Below, piece by piece: positions 1-7,800 of a DNA stretch of 18,903 nt. A program made the position numbers and the translations under genes. The notes beneath the pieces were generated by a model. The model had not been told where the DNA came from and made no database searches. It saw only the letters and a program-made list of their open reading frames with translations. Every line of letters starts with the position of its first letter. The stretch's first letter is position 1. Source of the DNA: JADFUS01 sp036653215 (GTDB taxonomy: Bacteria > Bacteroidota > Bacteroidia > Bacteroidales > Rikenellaceae); the NCBI GenBank assembly GCA_036653215.1, contig JAVVUK010000026.1, forward strand, positions 1 through 18,903, read 5' to 3'.

Positions 1-51
1 CTGTAAATCTGCTGACGTACGTCTTCGTAGGTTCGAATCCTGCTCTTCCCA
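1..51 (+). tRNA. tRNA-Tyr (anticodon GTA), 3' part only
   Basis: The window opens inside the anticodon loop (CTGTAAATC, anticodon GTA). A long variable arm follows, as expected for a type II tRNA-Tyr. The T arm is GTAGG / TTCGAAT / CCTGC (27-43), the 3' acceptor strand TCTTCCC is at 44-50, and the discriminator A is at 51. CCA is not encoded; the next bases are CAA. The 5' half lies outside the window. Its place before tRNA-Gly and tuf matches the common bacterial tRNA-tuf cluster. The last 16 bases are repeated at 165-180. Confidence 0.93.
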
Positions 52-164
52 CAAAGAAAATTGTCACAAGCGTTTTTCAAAGTAACACCTCTTTGATTTT
101 TTAAAAAGATGTTAGGTCGAAAATTAAGGACAATGTATTAAAAAACGGATAGACTAAATAAGTC

Positions 165-180
165 AATCCTGCTCTTCCCA
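165..180 (+). repeat. Duplicate of the tRNA-Tyr 3' end (16 bp)
   Basis: AATCCTGCTCTTCCCA at 165-180 is identical to 36-51, covering the end of the T loop, the T stem 3' strand, the acceptor 3' strand and the discriminator of tRNA-Tyr. The offset is 129 bp. No D arm, anticodon arm or 5' acceptor strand lies upstream, so it is not a functional tRNA. The rest of the 52-225 spacer is AT-rich and holds no gene I can recognise. Confidence 0.8.
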
Positions 181-225
181 AAATAAGAAAGAGTTATAAA
201 GTAAGACAGAAAACTATTTAATTAA

Positions 226-298
226 GCGGAAGTAGCTCAGTCGGTAGAGCATTAGCCTTCCAAGCTAAGGGTCGAGGGTTCGAATCTCTTCTTCCGCT
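226..298 (+). tRNA. tRNA-Gly (anticodon TCC)
   Basis: This is a complete cloverleaf. The acceptor GCGGAAG (226-232) pairs with CTTCCGC (291-297). The D stem is GCTC/GAGC, the anticodon stem is TTAGC/GCTAA with loop CTTCCAA (anticodon TCC), and the T arm is GAGGG TTCGAAT CTCTT. The discriminator T is at 298. CCA is not encoded. It lies 44 bp before tuf and is probably on the same transcript, so there is no room here for the tRNA-Thr that sits between tRNA-Gly and tufB in E. coli. Confidence 0.97.
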
Positions 299-342
299 CA
301 ATTTAAGTTTAATAAAAATAATAAACTCAAATAATTACAAGT

Positions 343-1530
343 ATGGCAAAAGAAAAATTTGACCGCTCGAAACCACACGTTAATATTGGTACAATCGGTC
401 ACGTAGACCACGGTAAAACAACTTTAACTGCTGCGATAACAACAGTTTTAGCTAAAGCTGGTCTATCAGAAGTAAGAGATTTCTCCTCTATTGACAACGC
501 TCCTGAAGAGAAAGAGAGAGGTATTACTATTAATACATCTCACGTTGAGTACCAAACAGCCAATCGTCACTATGCTCACGTTGACTGTCCAGGTCACGCC
601 GACTATGTGAAGAACATGGTTACGGGTGCTGCTCAAATGGATGGTGCAATCCTTGTCGTTGCTGCAACTGATGGTCCTATGCCACAAACACGTGAGCATA
701 TCCTTCTTGCTCGTCAGGTAAACGTACCAAGAATTGTCGTGTTCCTTAACAAAGTTGACCTTGTTGATGACCCTGAAATGTTGGAACTTGTTGAGATGGA
801 AGTTCGTGAACTTCTTTCTTCTTACCAATACGATGGTGACAACACTCCAGTAATCTTAGGTTCTGCAGTAGGTGCTCTTGAAGGTGATCCAAAATGGACA
901 GAAAGAATAATGGATCTTATGAATGCAGTCGATTCATATATTCCAATTCCTCCACGTGAAAACGAAAAACCATTCCTTATGCCGGTTGAAGACGTGTTCT
1001 CAATCACAGGTCGTGGTACCGTTCTTACAGGTCGTATCGAAACAGGTATTGTTCACGTAGGTGATGCTGTTGAGATCGTTGGTCTTGGTGAAGCTCCTAA
1101 AACTTCAGTTTGTACAGGTGTTGAAATGTTCCGTAAACTACTTGATCAAGGTGAAGCAGGTGATAACGTAGGTCTACTTATGCGTGGTATCGACAAAAAA
1201 GATATCAAACGTGGTATGGTTGTCGCTAAACCAAACTCTATTACACCTCACACTAACTTCAAAGCAGAGGTTTATATCCTTAAAAAAGAAGAGGGTGGTC
1301 GTCACACACCATTCCATAACAAATATCGTCCTCAATTCTACATCCGTACTTTGGACATTACAGGTGAGGTAACTCTTCCTGAAGGTGTTGAGATGGTTAT
1401 GCCAGGTGATAACGTAACTATTACAGTTGAACTTATCTACCCAGTAGCTATCAACTTAGGTCTTCGTTTTGCTATCCGTGAAGGTGGTAGAACAGTAGGT
1501 GCAGGTCAGATAACTGAAATTTTACATTAA
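343..1530 (+). CDS. tuf: Elongation factor Tu
   Basis: EF-Tu is the GTPase that carries aminoacyl-tRNA to the ribosomal A site. The 395-residue protein is full length for the family. The P loop GHVDHGKTT is at residues 19-27. The switch region contains RGITINTSH, and DCPGH (G3) and NKVD (G4) are both present. Domains 2 and 3 follow, including the GRGTVLTGRIETG stretch and the GGRHTPFHNKYRPQFY segment. The start MAKEKFDR is typical of the family. No Shine-Dalgarno sequence is seen, only an AT-rich leader, as usual in Bacteroidota. It is flanked by tRNA-Gly and tRNA-Trp, the classical tuf-secE-nusG arrangement. Nothing is missing or odd in the sequence. Confidence 0.99.
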   Translation: MAKEKFDRSKPHVNIGTIGHVDHGKTTLTAAITTVLAKAGLSEVRDFSSIDNAPEEKERGITINTSHVEYQTANRHYAHVDCPGHADYVKNMVTGAAQMDGAILVVAATDGPMPQTREHILLARQVNVPRIVVFLNKVDLVDDPEMLELVEMEVRELLSSYQYDGDNTPVILGSAVGALEGDPKWTERIMDLMNAVDSYIPIPPRENEKPFLMPVEDVFSITGRGTVLTGRIETGIVHVGDAVEIVGLGEAPKTSVCTGVEMFRKLLDQGEAGDNVGLLMRGIDKKDIKRGMVVAKPNSITPHTNFKAEVYILKKEEGGRHTPFHNKYRPQFYIRTLDITGEVTLPEGVEMVMPGDNVTITVELIYPVAINLGLRFAIREGGRTVGAGQITEILH

Positions 1531-1540
1531 TAAATATTTC

Positions 1541-1580
1541 GATAGGCTTTGAGGGCTTAATTGCCCTCAAGGTCTATTTT
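1541..1580 (+). terminator. Hairpin after tuf, before tRNA-Trp (terminator or processing site)
   Basis: TTGAGGGC (1549-1556) pairs perfectly with GCCCTCAA (1563-1570) around a 6-nt loop. An outer ATAG (1542-1545) can pair with CTAT (1574-1577), and the stem ends in TTTT (1577-1580). This has the form of an intrinsic terminator. It lies only 3 nt before tRNA-Trp, so partial termination or RNA processing is as likely as full termination. Confidence 0.6.
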
Positions 1581-1582
1581 AT

Positions 1583-1655
1583 ACGAGTGTAGCTCAATTG
1601 GTAGAGTAGTGGTCTCCAAAACCATTGGTTGTGCGTTCGATCCGTACCACTCGTG
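1583..1655 (+). tRNA. tRNA-Trp (anticodon CCA)
   Basis: The acceptor ACGAGTG (1583-1589) pairs with CACTCGT (1648-1654). The D stem is GCTC/GAGT, the anticodon stem is GTGGT/ACCAT with loop CTCCAAA (anticodon CCA), and the T arm is GTGCG TTCGATC CGTAC. The discriminator is G1655. CCA is not encoded in the DNA. The place between tuf and secE is the conserved one for tRNA-Trp in many bacteria. Confidence 0.97.
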
Positions 1656-1678
1656 CAATAACAAAAAGAATAAAAAAA

Positions 1679-1870
1679 ATGAAGCTAGTCCAATATGTAA
1701 AGGCTTCCTATCAGGAGCTTGTTCACAAGGTATCTTGGCCATCGAGAGACCAACTATTTAATTCCGCAGTTGTCGTTATGATTGCTTCCCTAATCTTTGC
1801 GTTAGTTATAGTTGCGATGGATCAGAGCTTTGAGTTCATTATGTCCAACATTTACAAAATCCTTTATTAA
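1679..1870 (+). CDS. secE: Preprotein translocase subunit SecE
   Basis: SecE is the essential small subunit of the SecYEG channel in the inner membrane. The protein has 63 residues with one membrane segment (about residues 28-50). It is preceded by the amphipathic stretch with the family's VSWPSRDQL motif. I chose ATG 1679 (MKLVQYVKASY). The longer open frame from 1625 would start inside tRNA-Trp, which ends at 1655. The single-span form of about 60 residues is the usual SecE outside the enterobacteria. It sits between tRNA-Trp and nusG as in most bacteria. Confidence 0.95.
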   Translation: MKLVQYVKASYQELVHKVSWPSRDQLFNSAVVVMIASLIFALVIVAMDQSFEFIMSNIYKILY

Positions 1871-1887
1871 TTCTTCTATGTAAACAC

Positions 1888-1903
1888 GGGAAGCTTCCTT
1901 CCC
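1888..1903 (+). other. Small hairpin in the secE-nusG spacer
   Basis: GGGAAG (1888-1893) and CTTCCC (1898-1903) form a perfect 6-bp stem around a 4-nt loop, followed by an A-rich stretch up to the nusG start at 1920. There is no T tract, so it does not look like an intrinsic terminator. It may be an RNA processing or stability element, or have no role. Confidence 0.4.
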
Positions 1904-1919
1904 AAAAATTAAATTTACT

Positions 1920-2477
1920 ATGGCAGAAAATAAGGAAAGAGCGTGGTACGTTTTACGTGCTATTGGGGGAAAAGAGAAAAAAGTTAAGGAATACATTGAA
2001 ACAGAAGTTCGTAACAGTGGATTAACTGACTTTGTATCTCAGGTACTTATTCCTACTGAGAAGGTTTACCAAATTCGTAATGGTAAAAAGATCAGTAAAG
2101 ATAGGGTATCTTATCCTGGCTATGTGCTTGTTGAGGCAATTCTTGTTGGAGAAGTTCAACACATGTTGCGTAACACACCAGATGTATTAGACTTTTTAGG
2201 TAATCCAGGCGATTCACAGAAACAGGCGATCCCTCTTCGTCAGAGTGAAGTGAACCGTATTTTAGGACAAGTCGACATCATGGCACAAAGTGATGAAATT
2301 AACGAGACACCTTTCTTGGTTGGTGAAACAGTCAAGGTTATTGAAGGACCATTTGCGAGCCTCTCTGGCACAATTGAGTCAATAGATAACGATAGAAGGA
2401 AGCTTTCAGTCATCGTTAAGATTTTCGGACGAAAAACTCCTATGGAGTTAAGCTTCGTTCAAGTTGAAAAAGAATAA
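1920..2477 (+). CDS. nusG: Transcription termination/antitermination factor NusG
   Basis: NusG binds elongating RNA polymerase and links it to Rho or the ribosome. The protein has 185 residues, normal for the family. The NGN domain (about residues 6-110) begins WYVLRAIGGKEKKVKEYIE and contains SYPGYVLVE. The C-terminal KOW domain (about 130-183) reads VGETVKVIEGPFASLSGTIE. The start MAENKERAWYV is preceded by an A/T-rich leader without a Shine-Dalgarno sequence. rplK follows after 12 bp. It is the general housekeeping NusG, not a specialised paralogue: it lies in the secE-rplK context and its sequence is canonical. Confidence 0.98.
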   Translation: MAENKERAWYVLRAIGGKEKKVKEYIETEVRNSGLTDFVSQVLIPTEKVYQIRNGKKISKDRVSYPGYVLVEAILVGEVQHMLRNTPDVLDFLGNPGDSQKQAIPLRQSEVNRILGQVDIMAQSDEINETPFLVGETVKVIEGPFASLSGTIESIDNDRRKLSVIVKIFGRKTPMELSFVQVEKE

Positions 2478-2489
2478 AAATTAATTATC

Positions 2490-2930
2490 ATGGCAAAAGA
2501 GGTTGCTGGCTTAATAAAACTGCAAATTAAAGGCGGTGCAGCAAATCCATCACCACCAGTAGGACCTGCATTAGGTTCAAAAGGTGTTAATATCATGGAT
2601 TTCTGCAAACAATTTAACGCTAGAACTCAAGATAAAGCAGGAAAAATCCTTCCTGTCATTATCACTGTTTACAGTGATAAGTCTTTTGACTTCATCATCA
2701 AACAGCCACCAGTACCAGTTCAAATTAAAGAAGTAGCAAAATTAAAGTCTGGTTCAGCAGAGCCAAACCGTGTTAAAGTAGCTACTATCTCTTGGGATCA
2801 AGTGAAAGAAATTGCTGAGAACAAGATGGTCGATATGAACTGTTTTACGCTTAAATCGGCTATGTCGATGGTAGCGGGTACTGCACGCAGTATGGGTGTG
2901 AATGTCGAGGGAGATTTTCCTAATGTGTAA
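2490..2930 (+). CDS. rplK: 50S ribosomal protein L11
   Basis: L11 is part of the ribosomal GTPase-associated centre and binds 23S rRNA next to the L10/L12 stalk. The protein has 146 residues. The N-terminal domain contains the Pro-rich PSPPVGPALGSKGVNI motif (about residues 21-36), the hinge is around QPPVPVQIK, and the C-terminal RNA-binding domain ends with the MVAGTARSMG signature. It is full length and starts 12 bp after nusG, so it is almost certainly cotranscribed. Confidence 0.99.
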   Translation: MAKEVAGLIKLQIKGGAANPSPPVGPALGSKGVNIMDFCKQFNARTQDKAGKILPVIITVYSDKSFDFIIKQPPVPVQIKEVAKLKSGSAEPNRVKVATISWDQVKEIAENKMVDMNCFTLKSAMSMVAGTARSMGVNVEGDFPNV

Positions 2931-2951
2931 TTCAAATCTGATTACTAAATC

Positions 2952-3650
2952 ATGAGTAAGCTGACTAAAAATCAAAAATTAGCCCTTTCGAAAGTCGAAA
3001 CAGGTAAACAATACACCATTAAAGAAGCGGCAGAACTTTTAAAAGATATTTCTTATACAAAGTTTGATGCTTCTATTGATGTTGATATTCGTTTAGGTGT
3101 TGACCCTCGTAAAGCTAACCAAATGGTTAGAGGTGTGGTTACACTCCCTCACGGAACAGGTAAAGAGACACGAGTACTCGTTCTCTGTACTCCTGACAAA
3201 GAGGCAGAAGCTACATCAGCAGGTGCTGATTACGTTGGTCTTGACGACTATATCGAAAAAATAAAGAACGGCTGGACAGATGTTGACGTGATTATCACTA
3301 TGCCTACTGTGATGGCAAAAATCGGTGCTTTAGGTAGGATTTTAGGTCCACGTGGACTTATGCCTAACCCTAAGACTGGTACTGTCACAATGGACATTAC
3401 AAAAGCTGTTAACGAGGTAAAGGCCGGTAAGATTGATTTCAAAGTAGATAAGTTTGGTATTATTCACGCGGGAGTTGCAAGACTTTCGTTTGAACCATCA
3501 AAAATTGTTGATAACTTCAACGAGCTTTATGGTGCTATCATCAAACTAAAACCTACTACTGTTAAAGGCGCATATGTTAAGAGTGTTTTCATAAGCTCTA
3601 CTATGAGTCTTGGACTTGAAATCGATATCAAGTCGACCGACAATAACTAA
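2952..3650 (+). CDS. rplA: 50S ribosomal protein L1
   Basis: L1 forms the mobile L1 stalk at the ribosomal E site and in many bacteria represses its own operon. The protein has 232 residues, full length. Family landmarks seen are VDIRLGVDPRKANQ, VRGVVTLPHGTG, ILGPRGLMPNPKTGTVT and the C-terminal SSTMSLGLEID. It begins 21 bp after rplK. The C-terminal end is followed by 16 bp before the rplJ start, so the genes are tightly packed. An L1-binding site for autoregulation would be expected near the start of rplK; I could not identify one with confidence. Confidence 0.99.
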   Translation: MSKLTKNQKLALSKVETGKQYTIKEAAELLKDISYTKFDASIDVDIRLGVDPRKANQMVRGVVTLPHGTGKETRVLVLCTPDKEAEATSAGADYVGLDDYIEKIKNGWTDVDVIITMPTVMAKIGALGRILGPRGLMPNPKTGTVTMDITKAVNEVKAGKIDFKVDKFGIIHAGVARLSFEPSKIVDNFNELYGAIIKLKPTTVKGAYVKSVFISSTMSLGLEIDIKSTDNN

Positions 3651-3666
3651 AATTAATCCTGAGAAA

Positions 3667-4185
3667 ATGAAAAGGGAAGAAAAATTAATAATTGTAAATT
3701 CTCTCGCTGAGAAGCTTCAACAATTCCCACACTTTTACGTTACAGGCACAGCCGGTTTTAATGCAGAACAAACAGCTGCTTTAAGACGTAAGTGTTTTGA
3801 GTATGGTGTGCAGATGGTTGTTGTTAAGAATACGCTTTTTAAGCGTGCTCTTGCACAAGTTGAATGTCAGGATATTGATGGTATATTGGCTACCTTAACA
3901 GGTACTTCTGCAATTATGTTCACAACAGTTGGAAACGCTCCTGCTAAACTCATCAAAGAGATGGCAAAAAGCGGTTCTAAACCTGAGTTGAAATCTGCTT
4001 ATGTTGAGCAATGTGCTTACATAGGTGCTGAAAACTTAGAAGCTCTTGTTAACGTGAAATCACGTGATGAGCTTATTGCTGACGTTATTGCGTTACTTCA
4101 ATCTCCAGCGAAGAATGTCATTTCTGCTCTACAATCGAGTGGACACACTCTTTCAGGCTTAGTTAAGACTCTATCTGAAAGATAA
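3667..4185 (+). CDS. rplJ: 50S ribosomal protein L10
   Basis: L10 is the base of the L7/L12 stalk; its C-terminal helix binds L12 dimers. I start at ATG 3667 (MKREEKLIIVNSLAEKL), giving 172 residues. An open frame from 3610 would overlap the end of rplA and add residues with no family match. The core motifs HFYVTGTAGFNAEQTAALRR and VVVKNTLFKRAL are present, and the C-terminal part (about 140-172) is the helical L12-binding region. rplL follows after 71 bp of AT-rich spacer with no gene or obvious hairpin. Confidence 0.98.
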   Translation: MKREEKLIIVNSLAEKLQQFPHFYVTGTAGFNAEQTAALRRKCFEYGVQMVVVKNTLFKRALAQVECQDIDGILATLTGTSAIMFTTVGNAPAKLIKEMAKSGSKPELKSAYVEQCAYIGAENLEALVNVKSRDELIADVIALLQSPAKNVISALQSSGHTLSGLVKTLSER

Positions 4186-4256
4186 GAAGTGTATCAAGAG
4201 ATGCCTTCTAAAGAAATAAATATATTCATTTGTAAAACAATTAAATTAAAAATAAA

Positions 4257-4628
4257 ATGGCAGATGTTAAAAAATTAGCTGAAGAGTTAGTTAACTTAAC
4301 AGTAAAAGAAGTGAACGAATTAGCAACAATCCTTAAAGATGAGTATGGTATTGAGCCTGCTGCAGCTGCTGTAGCTGTTGCTGCTGCTCCTGCTGCTGCT
4401 GAGGCTGCTGCTGAAAAGACATCTTTTGACGTTGTTCTCGTTAACGCAGGTGCTGCGAAACTTCAAGTTGTTAAAGCAGTTAAAGAAGCTGCAGGTCTTG
4501 GTCTAAAAGAGGCTAAAGAATTAGTAGATTCTGCTCCAGCGACTGTTAAAGAAGGTATTTCTAAAGAAGATGCTGAAGCTCTTAAAACTGTCCTTGAAGA
4601 GGCTGGTGCTGAGGTTGAACTTAAGTAA
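4257..4628 (+). CDS. rplL: 50S ribosomal protein L7/L12
   Basis: L7/L12 is the multicopy stalk protein that recruits translation factors. The protein has 123 residues. It has an N-terminal dimerisation domain (1-33), an Ala-rich hinge (about 35-55) coded largely by repeated GCT/GCA codons, and a C-terminal factor-binding domain with TSFDVVLVNAGAAKLQVVK and GLGLKEAKELVDSAP. It is full length with a typical start. The run of GCT codons in the hinge is a short triplet repeat that could vary in length between strains. Confidence 0.99.
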   Translation: MADVKKLAEELVNLTVKEVNELATILKDEYGIEPAAAAVAVAAAPAAAEAAAEKTSFDVVLVNAGAAKLQVVKAVKEAAGLGLKEAKELVDSAPATVKEGISKEDAEALKTVLEEAGAEVELK

Positions 4629-4649
4629 TAATACATGCTTGACAAAAGT

Positions 4650-4678
4650 AGGTGTAGGGTCATTGTGACCCTATGCCT
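4650..4678 (+). terminator. Terminator-like hairpin after rplL
   Basis: TAGGGTCA (4655-4662) pairs perfectly with TGACCCTA (4666-4673) around a TTG loop. Flanking AGGTG (4650-4654) extends the stem with TGCCT (4674-4678) through wobble pairs, giving about 13 pairs. The following sequence TTCTTTGTCTTT is T-rich but not a pure T run. It probably reduces transcription into rpoB or marks an RNA cleavage site, as at the rplL-rpoB junction of E. coli. Confidence 0.65.
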
Positions 4679-4693
4679 TTCTTTGTCTTTCTG

Positions 4694-4757
4694 CAATTCG
4701 TCTTGGCGAATTGTTAATCAAGAGAGGTAGTTCTCTGTTGATTAACCACTTAGGTGG
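4694..4757 (+). promoter_or_regulatory. Three further tandem hairpins in the rpoB leader
   Basis: Three stems follow one another. CAATTCG (4694-4700) pairs with CGAATTG (4707-4713). TTAATCAA (4714-4721) pairs with TTGATTAA (4738-4745), continued inside by AGAG/CTCT (4723-4726 and 4733-4736). CCAC (4746-4749) pairs with GTGG (4754-4757). With the hairpin at 4650-4678 they fill most of the leader before rpoB. All arms are exact complements. The role (attenuation, RNase III cleavage or mRNA stability) is inference. Confidence 0.55.
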
Positions 4758-4825
4758 CAACAACAGCTTTCTTTCATATTGACATTATGCGAGAGCTGCA
4801 ATATTTACATTATAATTGGATGACA

Positions 4826-7800
4826 ATGTCTTTGAACAAACACAGCGAGCGAATAAGTTTCTCTTCGGTAAAAAACAAGATGCAATACCCTGATTTCTTG
4901 GAGATACAGCTCAAGTCATTTTCTGACTTTTTTCAATTAGATACCACTCCTGAAAACCGCACCAATGAAGGCTTGTATAAAGTTTTCCTTGAGAATTTCC
5001 CTATTACAGATACACGTAATAACTTCGTGTTGGAGTTTATTGACTATTTTGTTGATCCTCCACGCTATTCTATTGATGAGTGTTTAGAGAGAGGTTTAAC
5101 ATATAGTGTGCCGCTAAAGGCAAAACTAAAACTCTATTGTACAGACCCTGAGCACGAAGATTTCGATACTGTGGTGCAAGATGTCTATTTTGGGATGATC
5201 CCATATATGACAAAAAGAGGGACTTTCGTTATTAACGGAGCAGAGCGTGTTGTGGTGTCACAGTTGCATCGTTCTCCTGGTGTGTTTTTTGGACAAAGCC
5301 TTCACTCAAACGGTACAAAACTATACTCAGCACGTATAATCCCTTTTAAAGGATCGTGGATTGAGTTTGCTACTGATATAAATAACGTCATGTATGCCTA
5401 TATAGATAGGAAGAAGAAGTTACCAGTAACTACTCTTCTTCGTGCTATTGGCTTTGAGAGTGACAGTAAGATCCTCGAAATTTTTGACCTTGCCGATGAG
5501 GTTAAGGTGTCGAAAGCAGGTTTAAAGAAGGCGTTGGGGCGTAAGTTAGCCGCACGTGTTCTTACAAGTTGGGTAGAGGATTTTGTTGATGAGGATACAG
5601 GTGAAGTCGTATCTATTGAGCGTAATGACATCGTTATTGACCGTGAGACAGTTATTGAGGAAAAACACCTTGATATAATTCTTGACTCCGGTACAAAAGT
5701 TATTCTTCTTTATAAAGAAGGACAAAACCAATCAGATTTTTCCATAGTCTCTAATACTCTTCAGAAAGACCCATGTAACTCTGAGAAAGAGGCTGTTAAA
5801 TATATTTATCGTCAGCTGCGTAATGCGGAACCACCTGATGAAGCAACGGCTCGTGATGTGATAGACAAGTTGTTCTTCTCGGATAAGCGTTATGACTTAG
5901 GTGCTGTCGGTCGTTTCCGTATCAACAAAAAATTAGGTCTTGATACTGATCCTGCAACAAAGGTGCTTACACGTGGCGACATAATCGCTATCATAAAATA
6001 TCTAATTTCACTTATAAACGCTCAAACGGAGGTCGATGATATTGACCACCTTAGTAACCGTCGTGTGCGCACTGTCGGTGAGCAGTTAGCAAATCAATTT
6101 AGTGTTGGTTTTGCTCGTATGTCACGTACTATACGTGAACGTATGAATGTTAGAGATAATGAGGTGTTTACTCCTATTGACCTTATAAATGCAAAAACCC
6201 TTTCATCTGTTATAAATTCATTCTTTGGGACAAACCCATTATCACAGTTTATGGACCAAACAAATCCATTGGCTGAGATAACTCACAAACGCCGTATGTC
6301 GGCTTTGGGACCGGGTGGTCTTTCTCGTGAGAGAGCAGGTTTCGAGGTTCGTGACGTTCACTATACTCACTATGGTCGTCTATGTCCTATTGAAACTCCG
6401 GAGGGTCCTAACATCGGTCTTATATCGTCTCTTTGTGTCTTTGCAAAGATTAGCGAATTAGGATTTATTGAAACTCCATATCGTAAGGTTGTTGACGGTA
6501 AGATTGACTTTTCCGATGAGGGACTAAAATATTTTAGTGCTGAAGAGGAAGATGGTAAGATTATCGCTCAAGCGAGTGTTCCTTTGGATGAAAACGGTAG
6601 GTTCCTTGATCCAGACAAGATTGTTGCACGTAAGGAAGCAGACTTCCCCGTTGTAAACGAGTCGCAAGTTGACTTGATAGACGTTGCTCCAAACCAAATT
6701 TCGTCTATCGCAGCTTCTTTGATCCCTTTCTTGGAACATGATGATGCCAACCGTGCGTTGATGGGATCTAACATGATGCGTCAGGCGGTGCCTCTTCTTA
6801 AGAGTGAAGCTCCAATTGTGGCAACAGGTATTGAGGCAAGCGTTATACGTGATAGCCGAATACACGTTGTGGCTGAGGAAGATGGAGAAGTTGTATTTGC
6901 CGATGCTACCACAATTCAAATTAGATATAACCGTACAGAGATAGAACGTATCGTGTCTCTCGATTCGGATATTACAATATATAACCTTCCAAAATATAGC
7001 AGGACTAACCAAAACACATCTATGACTTTGAAACCTCTTGTACGTAAAGGTGAAAAAGTGGTGAAAGGACAGATCCTTACAGAAGGTTATTCTACACAAA
7101 ACGGAGAACTTGCAATAGGAAAGAACTTGAAAGTGGCTTTCATGCCATGGAAAGGTTATAACTTTGAGGATGCTATCGTTATTTCTGAGCGTCTTGTGCG
7201 TGATGATGTTTACACATCGGTTCACGTCGAAGAGTTTATAATGGAGGTTCGTGATACTAAACGTGGTTTAGAGGAACTTACTCCCGACATTCCTAATGTC
7301 AGTGAAGATGTAACCAAAGATCTTGACGAAAACGGTATTATCCGTATTGGCGCAAATGTCAAACCGGGTGATATACTTGTCGGTAAGATAACACCAAAAG
7401 GAGAGTCAGATCCTTCTCCTGAAGAAAAGCTGTTACGTGCTATCTTCGGTGATAAAGCAGGTGACGTGAAAGATGCTTCTCTTAAGGCACAACCATCTCT
7501 TCATGGTGTTGTGATCGGGAAGAAGCTATTCAGCCGTGTAAATAAAGAAAACAAAAAGAACAAGCAACTTGAAAAGACATTAATAGAAAAGTTAGAAGCT
7601 ACATTTATTGTTCAAGCAGAAGAACTTAAGAAGATGATGTTAGAGAAGTTATATATGCTTGTTGAAGGTAAAGTTTCAAAAATGATCCCTGACTTTATTG
7701 GGGGTGAGGTTATACCAGCAGGTACTAAATTGACCCGTGACGTTATTGCCGATATAGACTATCTTAACATCAACCCATCTCAGATAACTACCGATGAGCA

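Noticed and set aside
61..120. Imperfect hairpin CACCTCTTT...AAAAGATGTT between tRNA-Tyr and tRNA-Gly
   Set aside because: Mismatched and interrupted stem; not strong enough to call as terminator or RNA gene.
36..180. att sites of an integrated element between the two tRNA-Tyr 3' ends
   Set aside because: Only 113 bp lie between the copies and no integrase or cargo is present. The repeat itself is kept as an observation.
1625..1678. Extended secE start at 1625
   Set aside because: It lies inside tRNA-Trp (1583-1655).
4754..4825. Extended rpoB start at GTG 4754
   Set aside because: The GTG is in the arm of a hairpin, the added 24 residues do not resemble RpoB, and MSLNK at 4826 gives the expected length.
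6524..7225. 233-codon open frame on the - strand inside rpoB
   Set aside because: Antisense shadow of rpoB, Cys/His/Asn-rich translation without a recognisable domain.
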